Below, one piece after another: positions 35,401-45,968 of a stretch of 64,000 nt of DNA. Both the position numbers and the translations under genes were made by a program. The DNA is from Rhizoclosmatium globosum (taxonomy: Eukaryota; Chytridiomycota; Chytridiomycetes; Chytridiales; Chytriomycetaceae). The notes below the pieces were generated by a model. The model was given only the letters and a program-made list of their open reading frames with translations. It did no database searches and was not told the DNA's origin. Location: contig MCGO01000116.1 of assembly GCA_002104985.1 (NCBI GenBank), positions 1 to 64,000 of the forward strand, given 5' to 3'. Position 1 is the stretch's first letter; each line of letters starts with the position of its first letter.

Positions 35401-36408
35401 TTTTAATGTGTTGTACAGGAAGACTTTGTATTGATCTGTAGAAACGCAAAACTCTACAACAAACCTGATACCCCTTGGTACCGAGCCGCTGACCGTCTTT
35501 TGGTTAGGGCCGAACCAATACTGCAACGAGCTTTTGATGAAGCGGCTTTTTTGGATATTGATGATGAAACTGGCTGTTTGGCCAGAGAATTACCTCGGTC
35601 GCTATTTGAATCGTACGATGGTATTCCGCCGGGACCATTGACTGTGTTGGTTCCGTCTGTGCCTGTCTCCATACCTGCACCAGTGCAGTCTTCGCAACCA
35701 GCACCATTACAGCCTTCAACATCAACACCAAAGCCTAAGTCTGAGAAGCCGAAGCCGAAGCCTGCAGTCGCACCCGAAAAATCTCCTCTCACGCACAGTC
35801 AGCAGCTTCTAGAAGACGAACGCCTTGCAAAAGCGATTCATGAGCAGGAGTTGTTGGAGTCACCAAGGTCTCGTCGAAGAATCGGTGATAGTCCATCTGC
35901 TACGCCTATGTCAGCCCTCATCCTTGACAAAAAAGGAGTCAAAGAAACCCGGGATGTCGCAACGGACGAAGAACCAGTTTTCGAACCAGTAGGAGACCTA
36001 ATTCAGAAGAGAAGATCTTCATTGAGACTTGGTGGTCATCAAATTCCTGACGCACCAGAAAGTGCGGAAGTGAAGTCTGCACTAAAGAAGAAGAAAACAT
36101 CTGCTCCTTCTCAGGAAAACGTGGGGTTGAGTCCAGACGCGAAACTTCGTCGTGTTATACAAGAGTCAACCCAAAAAGCAAGCAAGAATGCAAAGGCAGC
36201 TACTCCGCTTGCTTATGCATCTATTTATTTGGCCGAGGAGCCGGCACTGCCTCCTGCAAATTCATCAAATAGGCGGTCGTCATCAAGGATAGTGAGAAGT
36301 GCAGCTGGTGTTGGTGGTGGGCTTTTTGGAGAGTATCCAGTGCAAGAAGATCGCGAGTTTGAACTGCCAAAGGAGGTGAAGGCGGTGGCTAAGAAGCGGA
36401 GTGAATAG
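32446..36408 (+). CDS. NTO1: NTO1/BRPF-like PHD-ePHD-bromodomain protein
   Basis: Scaffold and histone reader of MYST acetyltransferase complexes (yeast NuA3, animal BRPF-MOZ). Exons 32446-33073, 33128-33577, 33642-34348, 34400-34939, 34994-35371 and 35419-36408 give about 1230 residues in one frame. A Ser/Ala-rich N-terminus precedes an EPL1-like region (FRYIEPTEDELNSRIEYDMD). PHD1 follows at about residue 435 (CAVCDDGECENSNAIVFCDG ... CYGVPFIPEGQWLCRRC). Next is the extended PHD (CCLCPNENGALKQ, WAHVLCAQWIPE, CYLCGRRKGACIQC, CYASYHVTC). A helical section leads to a bromodomain at about 835-930 with LICRNAKLYNKPDTPWY, in which the acetyl-lysine-binding Asn (YN) is present. The C-terminus is basic and disordered, and no PWWP is seen. 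The fourth intron uses a GTTGGT donor. Confidence 0.92.
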
Positions 36409-36472
36409 TTTCAATGTATATTTTTCGGATCTTCTCATTTTCAAAACATCGGAAATAATTATCAGCGAAAAC

Positions 36473-37069
36473 ATGTCCGCACGTTCCTTGTTGCAACGCC
36501 ACTTTGGCTATCATCGATGGTAACGTATCAGTCGATTGCAGACATTGGAGTTGACGCTCTCGTCCAGGGCGACCCAGCGTTTATTGCAATGCTTGGAACC
36601 AATGAGTGATGCCGCATATTATGCAAATGCCGGACTACCATTTCGCTCAATTCATGGTACTTTGAATCATCTGTTATTGGCAGAACGGCTTTGGTTAGAG
36701 CGATTGACAGGTCAATCGGGCAATAACGGACACTTGGCGTTGTTGGAGCATTGGAGACAGGCAGACTTGTATTCAACCAAAGACAGTACTTCCATTTATT
36801 GGGAAGAATACGTCAAGGATAGGAATGAGCTTGGCCAAGCCCTCAATGAAGAATGTAGACTCTATGAAGAATGGGTTGCCAAGTTGCCAGATCAAGTATC
36901 GGAAGAGTTTTCGTATGACCGCAAAGGTGTATTGATCACCAAACCGCTTGTGGAAACATTGATGCACATTGTGAACCATGGAACTCACCATCGTGGGCAA
37001 ATCAGTGCCGCCGTCTTTGCAGCGGGACTGCCGCCACCAGTTCTTGATATGCTTTACTACGAGAATTGA
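36473..37069 (+). CDS. DinB-fold metal-dependent protein (DinB/DUF664 type)
   Basis: Exon 1 (36473-36519) and exon 2 (36568-37069), separated by a 48-nt intron (GTAACG to GTCCAG), give 182 residues. The splice restores the family start LLQRHFGYHRWATQRLLQCL. Other hallmarks are FRSIHGTLNHLLLAERLWLE and HIVNHGTHHRGQISAAV, whose His residues form the metal site of DinB/YfiT proteins. Relatives act as thiol-dependent transferases, but the substrate here is unknown. The family is mainly bacterial, so an old transfer followed by intron gain is possible. The promoter must lie in the 64 bp after the NTO1-like stop or within that gene. Confidence 0.85.
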
Positions 37070-37139
37070 TTGGAGAATAAATTCATTTCCGTCCGAAACA
37101 TGTTTAGAAACTAACATTGCCAAATTGAACTTCAAAGCA

Positions 37140-37678
37140 ATGTCACTTCACGCGCACCTCGCCGCCGTCCAAGTCGCCGAAGCAAAGGCGCAAACGCGTC
37201 TCGCCCAACTTCGGCGCCAAACGCAAACGACACGCGCGGCCCATGAGGAAGCTCAGCGCCTTCTCGCTGCTCTGCAACGACACCCAACCTCGAATCCAGT
37301 CGAAGACGAAAAGGCCGCGGAATTGAGACAAAATGCGGCTGTTTTGAACGCGAAGGGAAATGAATACAGCGATAGAATAAGTGCACTCGAGAAAGATGCG
37401 GTTGTTCCATCTGACGGAAGGGACCTTGATTCCTTGGCTGCATTACAGGCAGATATTGACAAGGGTCTATCCGTGCTGAAACTTAAAAAGGATACTCTTG
37501 ATGCTGTCCAACACCTGCCGCCGGTAATTCCTGGTTCTTGCTTGTCCGTAAATCATCTCGTACTAAACATTCAATGTAGGATATGGAGCTAGCCCGGATA
37601 AAACTCGCCGAAAGAAAGATGCAACTGGCTTCCTTGATTCAAAAACGAGACAAGATTCTACAATCCATTATGTCATAA
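37140..37678 (+). CDS. Small coiled-coil protein (possibly HAUS2-like)
   Basis: Two exons joined across a GTAATT...TGTAG intron of about 55 nt (about 37525-37578), giving roughly 160 residues. It is almost entirely alpha-helical and Ala/Gln/Leu/Arg-rich with heptad spacing (VAEAKAQTRLAQLRRQTQTT, LQADIDKGLSVLKLKKDTLD). It ends LPPDMELARIKLAERKMQLA. The LPPD..LA..K pattern after a coiled coil recalls augmin subunit HAUS2, but the similarity is short and I would not assign it firmly. It starts 70 bp after the DinB-fold gene on the same strand. Confidence 0.6.
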
Positions 37679-37702
37679 TAAATAGTCAATTATTGTTTTG
37701 AA

Positions 37703-39278
37703 ATGGCTGTTTGTGGTCTCCAACCACACCCTTACCATGCACTCATCGCCTTCTTTCTGAAAGTGTTTGCCATCACAGTTGGATACATGCCGATGCAGCA
37801 GATGATCCTGATTATTGTGTGTTCGGATGTCATGCCTGAAGTGTCCGTATCGTCTGTTCGCATGCCCGATTACGCAATCTGTGCTGCGAATGCCACAGTC
37901 TCTGCCACAGCAGCATCATGGTCTCTGTCTCAGCAACTGTTTGAATCTGTGCCCAGTCTGTTCGTCATTTGTATTGCTGGCTACTTCCTTGACAAGTGAG
38001 TCTTGATCCTACATACCGCTCACCAAGTTGATACATATCGTTAGATATGGGAGAACATCTGCCATGATTTTATCAGCATTATCTGTCTTGTTCACTGCCG
38101 TCACAACGCTCACTGTCGCCGTGATTGTTGAACACGGAATTGAGGGTTATTCTGCATCTGCCTTACTCTACGCTCTGTTGACGGCAGCCGGTTTCTCTGG
38201 CATAGCAGGAGGACTAGTTTTGTTCCGCACCGCTTGTTCCGCCTACCTAAGCGATACTACTATTCCGGCTACAAGAACACGGTATTTCTTATTGCTTGAC
38301 GCCGCCATGTCTGTAGCCATTACAGGAGGCCCGTTGATTGGAGGCTCTCTTGCGAACACTCTTGGTTTCACTTACACTTTTGGTGTCACGCTGGGAATCA
38401 GCCTGCTTCTGCTGGTGCATCTTCTCTTCATCTTTCCGTCGTCTCAGACACATTCCGAACCATCGAACCAGACAAATGAAACAAAATCAGCAGTTAAAGC
38501 GTTCGTGGACTCCATCAAAGCAACGGTTAACACGTTGAAATCCATTTGCAAGTTTAAAACTGCTCTTGCCCTCATCACCATCCTCACGATCATAGGATTC
38601 TTACTTGCAGGTGCTCAAGTATTCTTCCTATTTTATACAGGAAAGGTGTTTGGATGGACTTCGTTGGATTTCGGAAAGTTTGCTTTATTCGCTGCATCCC
38701 AAAAAATCATGTGGCTCTCAGTATTGCTTCCATCCTTCTTAGCATTCGTTCAAACTCGCGGGGGAGACAAAATCGTTTGGGAGATTCGTGTTTTGAGAGT
38801 CGGTATCTTTGTCGCAACTGTTGGGGAACTATGTTATGCATTTGCCCCAACATCGAATTTATTTATGCTATGTATGTTCTTTGAATCTCTTCCTCATTCG
38901 TCGCTGATTCTCAACTTGTGAATAGGTTCCCTCTTTGCATCGTTCTCCTGTTTTGCGGGTCCAACCATCAGATCTTTGTTGAGCACACTCGTGCCACCTT
39001 CGCATCAAGGACGGCTCTTTGCGTCAATTCAAATATTTGAGTCAGCCGCTGCAATAGTTGCAACTGCTGCGCTAAATCTGATATTCCAAAAGACCGTTAA
39101 CTTTATGCCAAATGTTGTGTTTTTGAGTATGTCAGCATTGCTCGTAGTTGCTTTTGTTCTTTCACTTTGGGCTGTTGGAAAAGAGGGCGTGTTGGGAATG
39201 GAAGGAGGAGGAGTTTCGCATACAGAAGTGGAAGTTGTGGCGACTGAAGAAACACCTTTGTTGGGACAGGACGTGTAA
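37703..39278 (+). CDS. MFS transporter, paralog 1 of 4
   Basis: Three exons (introns at about 37996-38044 and 38873-38924) encode about 490 residues with the 12-helix major facilitator pattern. The N-terminal half holds YALCXX-type loops, ASWSLSQQLFESVPSLFVIC and the loop 2/3 motif remnant GYFLDKYGRTSAM (canonical G-X3-D-R-X-GRR form). The second half has LLSTLVPPSHQGRLFASIQI, shared by all four paralogs. The C-terminus VVATEETPLLGQDV contains an acidic dileucine sorting motif (EETPLL). General resemblance is to SLC46/PCFT-like and other MFS_1 members. The substrate is unknown. The sorting signal suggests a vacuolar or endosomal membrane. It starts 24 bp after the coiled-coil gene. Confidence 0.85.
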
Positions 39279-39434
39279 GAGAGGCCGTATAAATAAAATT
39301 TAATATTAGCTACTCTAGTATGATTTCTCATTGTCTTCTTGTAAGAATGTCTTCATTTATGAACAACTGCTAAAACTTTAACACATAATAATCTATCCAT
39401 CCACTCTTCTCTTTTTTTTCATTCCAAGATGGTA

Positions 39435-41039
39435 TCAGGCCAATAATGGTGTTTCTTCTGTCATATTCTCCTCCTCGCAAGTTTCTCCAGCTGCCTGCAT
39501 CGCTTCAACACCTTGTTTGGATATGAACAGTAAGGAAATCACGAATCCAACAGCCAAAAGTCCTGCAATGACAAAAAACAACGCCTGTGGAAAAGATTCA
39601 ACTGTTGAGCGGTAAATGAGGTTTGTTGTCATAGTGCCAGCCAAAGCAATCACGCGTTCAAACAAGCTTATAGAAGAAAAAAGCCGTCCTTGGAATGAGG
39701 GAGACACAAGTGTAGAAAGCATAGCTCTCATTGTCGGACTTCCAACTGAACTAGCTGCATTTGGAATTGTACCTGGTAGTCCTTATCAGAATGACGCCTA
39801 AAAAACAACCCCCAAACTCAACTGGAAAAGAATTGTTCTTCCGTTCTCGCAAGTCCATAGCAAATCTGAGCAACCGTCATCATAAAGAACGAGAATCGTA
39901 GTAGAAATATCTCTACATTCACTTTCTGCCACCCTCTCGCTTTCGAAAATGAAAGAATTGCCGGTAACACAAGCGTTAGTATAAAGATTCGTTGAAGACT
40001 TGACACGAAAATGAGCTGTCCAGTTTTGAATGCATCAAAACCGAACTGTTTCATCGGATACTGCAAAATTAGTAATCCGGAACCAGTGGCCGCGAATGCT
40101 TGAAGCGTGGAAATTGCCACAAGAGCCGTAGCTGCTCTGAAGCTGAATACCATTTGCAGAGTCACGCTGATGGAGGTTAAGCAGTCAAGGAATATCGTTT
40201 TAACTGATTTGGAGGCCGATTCAGGGAGTCTTTGCGAACTAGAGTCTGGGAAGAAGAAGACCAAGTATCCTAAAATAAGGAGCGTTGCGCTTGCCGTCAT
40301 TGAGTAGAATGTAGCAAAGCCGAACTCTTTCGCAATGTATCCTCCTCCCATAGGACCAAAGCACATTGCAACTGATAGCACGCTTTCCAATAAGACAAAA
40401 TATTTTGTTCTATCTTGGGGATCAGATGTATCTGCAATGTATGCTGATCCAGCCAAGAACATGATTCCAAGTCCCCCAGTTGCGCCTGATTGACCGTAAT
40501 CAGAAAAATTGACAAATGGTTTAAAGCTTTACCTGAAATAATGTAAACGGGAAGAAGGAGAATCAGGGGGACATCCACAACTGAGAGACTCAAATATGAA
40601 AGCGATTGAAGCATCATAGATATGATCGATAGGCACATGGCCTTCTTTCGGCCCACAAGGTCTACGATATACCCACCGACAATCAAGAAGATTGTTGCCG
40701 GGATATCCTGGAAAGTAATCAGAACCAACAAACAAGCCCAGATCATCTGTATACCTCTGCCAGATTGAACCATAAAGACCAACTTGCTACCGTCGCTTGT
40801 ACATCACTTCTTTGTGCACAGCTTTTGTAATCCTCCCATGAAAGATCTTGAGTCCAAGAAACTGTGGTTGTGCCACCCCGTTCCCTATCCAAGTCTCTGC
40901 ACACAATCAAGACCAAAAGGCTTTGGAAAGGAATTTGGGCTGTAATTGCAGTGAATCCTGCTACCAGAAGCACAGCCAACGCATAGTTGGGATGTGGACG
41001 GATCCGGAACGGAAGACTTGGTGTTTCCAATTGGGACAT
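39435..41039 (-). CDS. MFS transporter, paralog 2 of 4
   Basis: Start MSQLETPSLPFRIRPHPNYA at 41039. Introns join WSLWFNLAE to DIPATIFLIVGGYIVDLVGR (about 40710-40757), VYIISG to ATGGLGIMFLAGSAYIADT (about 40482-40530), and EEQFFS to PGTIPNAASSVGSPTMRAML (about 39795-39835, with an unusual GTTGAG donor). The motif GGYIVDLVGRKKAMCLS is the clearest MFS loop 2/3 signature of the cluster. The end is NMTEETPLLA, again an acidic dileucine. Its position-by-position similarity to paralogs 1, 3 and 4 (STLVSPSFQGRLFSSISLFE) shows local duplication. Confidence 0.85.
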
Positions 41040-41113
41040 CCTTTTTCCGTGGGCCAGACAAATGACTCAAAATTAAAACTGCTGGTATTTTACTGAAAGT
41101 TATGCGACAAAAA

Positions 41114-42651
41114 TTAAGATCCTAATAAAGGAGACACTTCGTCTTCAATGTCTTGAGTTGCTCTCCCCTCTTCGGGTGAGACCATCTCATCAACCCCTCC
41201 TAGATTCATATCCGCGACCCCATTCCTGCTTACAAAGAGTAATGCTATGATGAAGGCGGTACCAAGAACTGACGCCATCACAAAAAAGATCGCTTGCGGC
41301 ATTGTTGAGACAGTGGCTTGATAGATGGCATTCACAATAACAGTCGCGAAAATTAACGGTATAGATTCGAACATTTTGACTGCACTGAATAACCGTCCTT
41401 GGTGTGATGGGGGTACTAATGTACTCATTATCGAGCGAATACATGGCGAGGCAACGCTCCCCATCGCAGTAAGTGCAGTGGCTAACATAAGCGTAAGCAT
41501 TATTTTTTAAGAAGATTGGGACTCACTCATGAGGAATCCGGTTTCGGTGGATACGCAACCAAACGAGAACTCTCCCAGCGCTGCCATAAACAAGCCAATT
41601 CGAATCACCCAAACTTCGCTTACAGTTTTATCTACACCTTGATTTTTTGTGAAGCTTAGAATGGCTGGTAACAAAAACGTCAACCAAGCAATTCGCTGTG
41701 ATGCGCTGAAGAAGATGAATTGGCCGATTTTGTAGCTATCCCAGCCAAATCTCTTTGCTGGATAGAGAAGGAACATAATTTGTGCGCCACTCATTGTGAG
41801 TCCCTGTAATGTCACGATTGCAATGAGAGCTACCGCGGCTGGGAATTTGATCACCGATCGCAGAGTAACAATAGATGATGCAACAGATTCTGTGAACACT
41901 GTTGGTAACGACTTGCGAACTTCTGAGCTGGTGCTGATGTCTGAGTCGGGAAACAGAAATACCAGATATGCCAACAAAACCAACGCAGTTGCAAACATTG
42001 TCCCAAAAGTAGCAGTAAACCCGAAGTTCTTGGTAATTGTTCCGCCAATCAAAGGGCCTGTTGCCATGGACAGAGCCATTGATCCGTCCATCAAGATAAA
42101 ATAGTGTGTTCGATCCGCGAGACTACTCGTATCAGCGACATAGGCTGACGCTGCCAGAGAGACCAACGTCATGCCTCCGGTGAGGCCTGAGATAAGATAC
42201 GTAAACACATATAATCCGAGTGGCACTTGTTCAAAGAAGAGCGCTGAAACGAGGTACGCAGCTGCGTTTATCATCAAAGCAGCACACCCAATAATCATTG
42301 ACTTGCGACGACCAAATAAATCCACGAAATAGCCTGGGGGTTGTGAAGGTTTGAGTCTGCTTGGCTGATTACCAATCTCTACTTACCAGCAACAACCAGC
42401 ACCAGCACAGCCGGAATTTCTTGAGCCAAGTGAAAGTACACTGCCCATGATGAAACCAAGGCTTGAACATCTGGTCGTTGCGCACAAGAGGAGTAGTCGA
42501 CTTGAACGGCGATACCCGGTTGTGCATCCAAATCTCGACATGCAAGCATGACCTGCATTTGTGTGAAAGGCAGACCACCTAACATTGCCGCAAAGAGGTA
42601 GAGCAGCATGCATGTTAGAGAATGAAGGGGGTGGGGACGAAAGTGGCCCAT
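41114..42651 (-). CDS. MFS transporter, paralog 3 of 4
   Basis: Start chosen at 42651 (MGHFRPHPLHSLTCMLLYLF) because it aligns with the short N-termini of paralogs 1, 2 and 4; an in-frame Met exists 28 codons upstream. Introns lie at about 42328-42384 (after LVLVVAG, before YFVDLFGRRKSMI) and about 41465-41525. Shared blocks include AYVADTSSLADRTHYFILMD, STLVPPSHQGRLFSAVKMFE and FVSRNGVADM. The C-terminus ends DIEDEVSPLLGS, which keeps an acidic residue four positions before the dileucine. Membrane transporter of unknown substrate. Confidence 0.85.
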
Positions 42652-42771
42652 TTGTGCAGGGTGGCGTTTCCACGGAAAGATTTCGGTTGAAGGGGTCTTC
42701 CGCCTTCCGCCCGTGCAATAAATCAAAACAAACACGTCTATTACAAGTTATACGCTAAGAATAAATACAAT

Positions 42772-44163
42772 TTAAGCAAGCAATGGGGTCTCCTCAGTTG
42801 GCTGAACTTCCTCCGAGTCCACTGAACCACACGCTGCTCGCATGGCATCCACCGTCCTCGATCTCACAAAGATCAAAGAAATCAAGAATCCGGTAAAATA
42901 AAGACCAGCCATTACGAAAAATACAGTGTTGGGGGCCTTCTCTACTGTTGCACGGTAAATTCCGTTGATGACGACTATTGATACAATACCGGTGACAGTT
43001 TGAAACAACGAAATAGATGAAAAGAGGCGTCCTTGATAATTTGCTGGCAGTAAGGTTGATACAAGGGCTTTGGCAGAAGGCACAGCAAAGACACTGAACG
43101 ATACTGGCACAGAAGCCATCCAGAACTGAGTAGCAGTCTCACTTAAACCCAAACAGATTTCACCAGTTACAGCCATAAGCAAGGACGACTGCATCAAAAT
43201 AATTTCACCCTTGGTTTTGTTTTTGGTATGTCCTGATGACAGAAAGGTTTGAATAACTGGCAAGGCAAGTGTGAGAAGCCCGATTCGAATAACAGAGATG
43301 AAAGAAGCAAACGCTCCCACGTCGATTGATTGCCACCCAAATTTCAGTGCTGGATACAATAGGAACATGGCTTCACTTCCACTGGCAGAAATGGCAAAGA
43401 GAGTCATCAGAGCAAGAAGTCCAAATGAGGCTTTGTAAGAAAAGAGCAGATGGATTGTGTTAAACGTTGATGTAACTGAATCGGAGAAAACGGATCTGAT
43501 AGATTTAGGCGCTGAGTCAGATTCCACCAAGGCAACATCCGGGAATACAAAGAACAGGTATCCAAGTAGAATCACAGACATGATAAGCATACTGGCAAAG
43601 ACAGAAATGAATCCAATCTTTTCACCGATAATTCCGCCCAGAAGGGGTGCAGACATCATGACAACTTGTATGCTAAATGATTGCAACATAAAGTACTTTG
43701 TTCGATTGTCGCTATCAGTGGTTGCGGAAATGTATCCTGAACAGGCAACGTCCATCAAACTGGTGCCCCCCATAACACCAGTTACAACACTGACGAAAAA
43801 CAGTACTTCAAGTGACGCAGCTCCGGAAGCTGCCAATATATACGCAATCGCTTTCAATGTCATGGCAGTGGCTGAGACGAGAAGTGCAGCCTTTCTACCG
43901 ATTCGATCAACAAAGTATCCGGCAAGGATCATTGCGAACAGTGCCGGAATATCGGTACCATTAGCGAACCACAGAGACCATGATGCCATGTTCCGCTGCA
44001 CTTGGCTGCTTTTGGCACATGTCTCATAGTCCAGTGTTGGATCAATTCTTGCACAAACAATCGTCAACAACACTTGTTGGAAGGGTAGGGCGGCCAAGAT
44101 TGTTCCAAATACGCAGAGGAAGTATGTTACGATTCCGTGGATGGGATGGGGCGCTAATGTCAT
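42772..44163 (-). CDS. MFS transporter, paralog 4 of 4 (intronless)
   Basis: A single uninterrupted exon of 463 codons from MTLAPHPIHGIVTYFLCVFG (44163) to QPTEETPLLA. The frame is open for a further 36 codons upstream, but the chosen Met aligns with the paralogs. Motifs include IPALFAMILAGYFVDRIGRK, SGYISATTDSDNRTKYFMLQ and STLLPANYQGRLFSSISLFQ. Unlike the three sister genes it has no introns, so it may derive from a processed copy or from intron loss. The C-terminal EETPLL is identical to that of paralogs 1 and 2. It diverges from the DUF4286 gene. Confidence 0.88.
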   Translation of the reverse strand: MTLAPHPIHGIVTYFLCVFGTILAALPFQQVLLTIVCARIDPTLDYETCAKSSQVQRNMASWSLWFANGTDIPALFAMILAGYFVDRIGRKAALLVSATAMTLKAIAYILAASGAASLEVLFFVSVVTGVMGGTSLMDVACSGYISATTDSDNRTKYFMLQSFSIQVVMMSAPLLGGIIGEKIGFISVFASMLIMSVILLGYLFFVFPDVALVESDSAPKSIRSVFSDSVTSTFNTIHLLFSYKASFGLLALMTLFAISASGSEAMFLLYPALKFGWQSIDVGAFASFISVIRIGLLTLALPVIQTFLSSGHTKNKTKGEIILMQSSLLMAVTGEICLGLSETATQFWMASVPVSFSVFAVPSAKALVSTLLPANYQGRLFSSISLFQTVTGIVSIVVINGIYRATVEKAPNTVFFVMAGLYFTGFLISLIFVRSRTVDAMRAACGSVDSEEVQPTEETPLLA

Positions 44164-44400
44164 TTTGGTTTGTTTTGTGAATGTGGCTGATTGATGGACG
44201 AATTTGGGGGTGATGTTCCAAGTCCCACGAATTTTCCTTCGCCCACGATTAAAATGAGAAGAATTTGTCATGCGATTTATCGATTTATTGCTTCAATAAT
44301 AAGTAGATATATAAAATAATAGGGATGGGGGAAAGGAGAGTGAGGGAGTTTTGAAGCGAACGAAGTCGCAGCCACAAAATCCTTACCAAAACCAAACAAG

Positions 44401-44934
44401 ATGAGCTTAGACGCAAAGAGCCCAACCGATTCCCTCTCCAACCTTGTTTCGGCAGGAACGTCCCCAATCATATACGAGGTGAACCTCTCCGTTCCAAAAG
44501 ACAATGCTCGGGGGTATTTAGAATACCTCAAGACACTCACGCAAGACGTCACGGCCACAACTGAAGGTATGCTTCCCGTCTATTCGGTGTTATAGTTTAT
44601 ATCTCTACTGGCCTGGAAGCGCTTGAAGCGCTTGATGCACCTGCAAACGTTTTACGCTGCCCCTTAAGCTCTTATCCCACTCCGATGCTGACCCGTCTCC
44701 TCAGGATTCACAAAGTGCAACGTCTTTACGCAGCCGAAACCCACGGGCTTGTTTTGGCTGTCTGATGAAGGGGATTCCAAGGTCTACTTGACCATCCATT
44801 ATCACATTGACAGTGAAGCTCACCTCAACAAGTATTTGGAGACAAAGCAGGATGAACTCGCAAAGAGGGATCAGGATAAGTGGAACTTTTTGGTCGTGAA
44901 CAGACGAATTTTGCGTTTGCAACTCGCAGTTTGA
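44401..44934 (+). CDS. DUF4286 family protein
   Basis: Exons 44401-44566 and 44705-44934 (intron of 138 nt, GTATGC to CTCAG) give 131 residues. The fold is ferredoxin-like, of the dimeric alpha/beta barrel type: IIYEVNLSVPKDNARGYLEY and LKTLTQDV, then CNVFTQPKPTGLFWLSDEGD, VYLTIHYHIDSEAHLNKYLE and, at the end, WNFLVVNRRILRLQLAV. This layout is that of DUF4286 (PF14114 as I recall). No function is known. The intron is longer than most in the window and contains a short GAAGCGCTT duplication. It converges on the MAPR gene. Confidence 0.7.
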
Positions 44935-45072
44935 GTGCGCAGATTGTCGTGTGAAGGATAGGATTGTGGAATAGCGAGAGCCTGCCATGTAATAATAAAA
45001 TCTGAAGCAATGTGTTTATTGAAGTGGATGCACAAGGCTTGAATTGCCAACGAGGTTCTTTGGTTTATCGTT

Positions 45073-45948
45073 TTAACGACAGGGTGCAGGTAATGGAGCA
45101 TCCTCAGGAATTGGATCATGTATGACCTGTCCCACGTAAAAGTATTTGTCGTGTTTCTCATAAAAGTCAGTCCAAGAGGATAGAGACTGCGAGTGTTCAA
45201 GATCAGAACCTACTGCAGATCAAGAATATGTCAAACGCCCACCTCAATCTCTGTTTCACTCAGCCCTCTCAAATCAGGAATCAAGTGAGTTTCAAAGCAT
45301 CCGGTAATGTACGCGCGAGCAGCATCGACTCCAGCAAAGAACTTGTAGCCACCGTTTTTGCCATAGTACTGTTCGCCAGCAGAGACATCATAGACCCGTC
45401 CTTTGATTGCAAGATAAATAGGCTTTGACGGGTCTGACCCATCGTATTGTTTGAGTTCTTCGGCCGTGAGAGTGATGAGTTTTCGCTGTGTTGTTGTTGA
45501 ATCAGCGCAATGAACAGTCGCCCTTGAAAGCGACAAAAGGAGAGATCACCTCTCCCTGACTGGCCAATGACACCTTCGCCTCCTTTGCATCCTCACTCTG
45601 AACCCTGTCCCTTGCCTCCGAAGACGAAGCCTCCGAAGCCTCCGAAGCCTCGCTCTTTGTAATCACTCGAGCGCCGTGCATCCACGTCATCAGATCGCTG
45701 CTTACCGGAAACACGTGCGCTGCCAATTTGTGCACATTGACTTTGTGGCCGAATGTGAGCGAGCCTGTCAGCACAAACGAGACGCCGAGGGTCGCTGAAA
45801 CCATCAGGGCAAGTGCGAGAACGAAGGCGACACAGCCCGATCCCTTCGATGCCTTTGCTGCCTTTGCTGCCTTTGCGCCATTGGTGCCTGCTTTGGTATT
45901 GGGTGCGTCTGCGGTTTGCTTCTTGCGTTCGCGAAGTGAAGTTGTCAT
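45073..45948 (-). CDS. Membrane-anchored MAPR (cytochrome b5-like, PGRMC/neudesin type)
   Basis: Start MTTSLRERKKQTADA at 45948. One transmembrane helix (CVAFVLALALMVSATLGVSFVLTG) follows a basic Ala/Lys-rich N-terminus, giving a likely N-in anchor. A Ser/Glu/Ala spacer follows. A GTGATC...CACAG intron (about 45503-45567) then joins GE to RKLITLTAEELKQYDG, the start of the heme-binding domain. Domain hallmarks are PIYLAIKGRVYDVSAGEQYY, GKNGGYKFFAGVDAARAYIT, and, after a last intron, SLSSWTDFYEKHDKYFYVGQ. The Tyr residues of the PGRMC/Dap1 heme pocket are present. Relatives support cytochrome P450 enzymes in sterol synthesis. The GH2-like gene on the same strand ends only 20 bp upstream of this start codon. 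Confidence 0.85.
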
Positions 45949-45968
45949 TTTGGAAAGATGATTTATTC

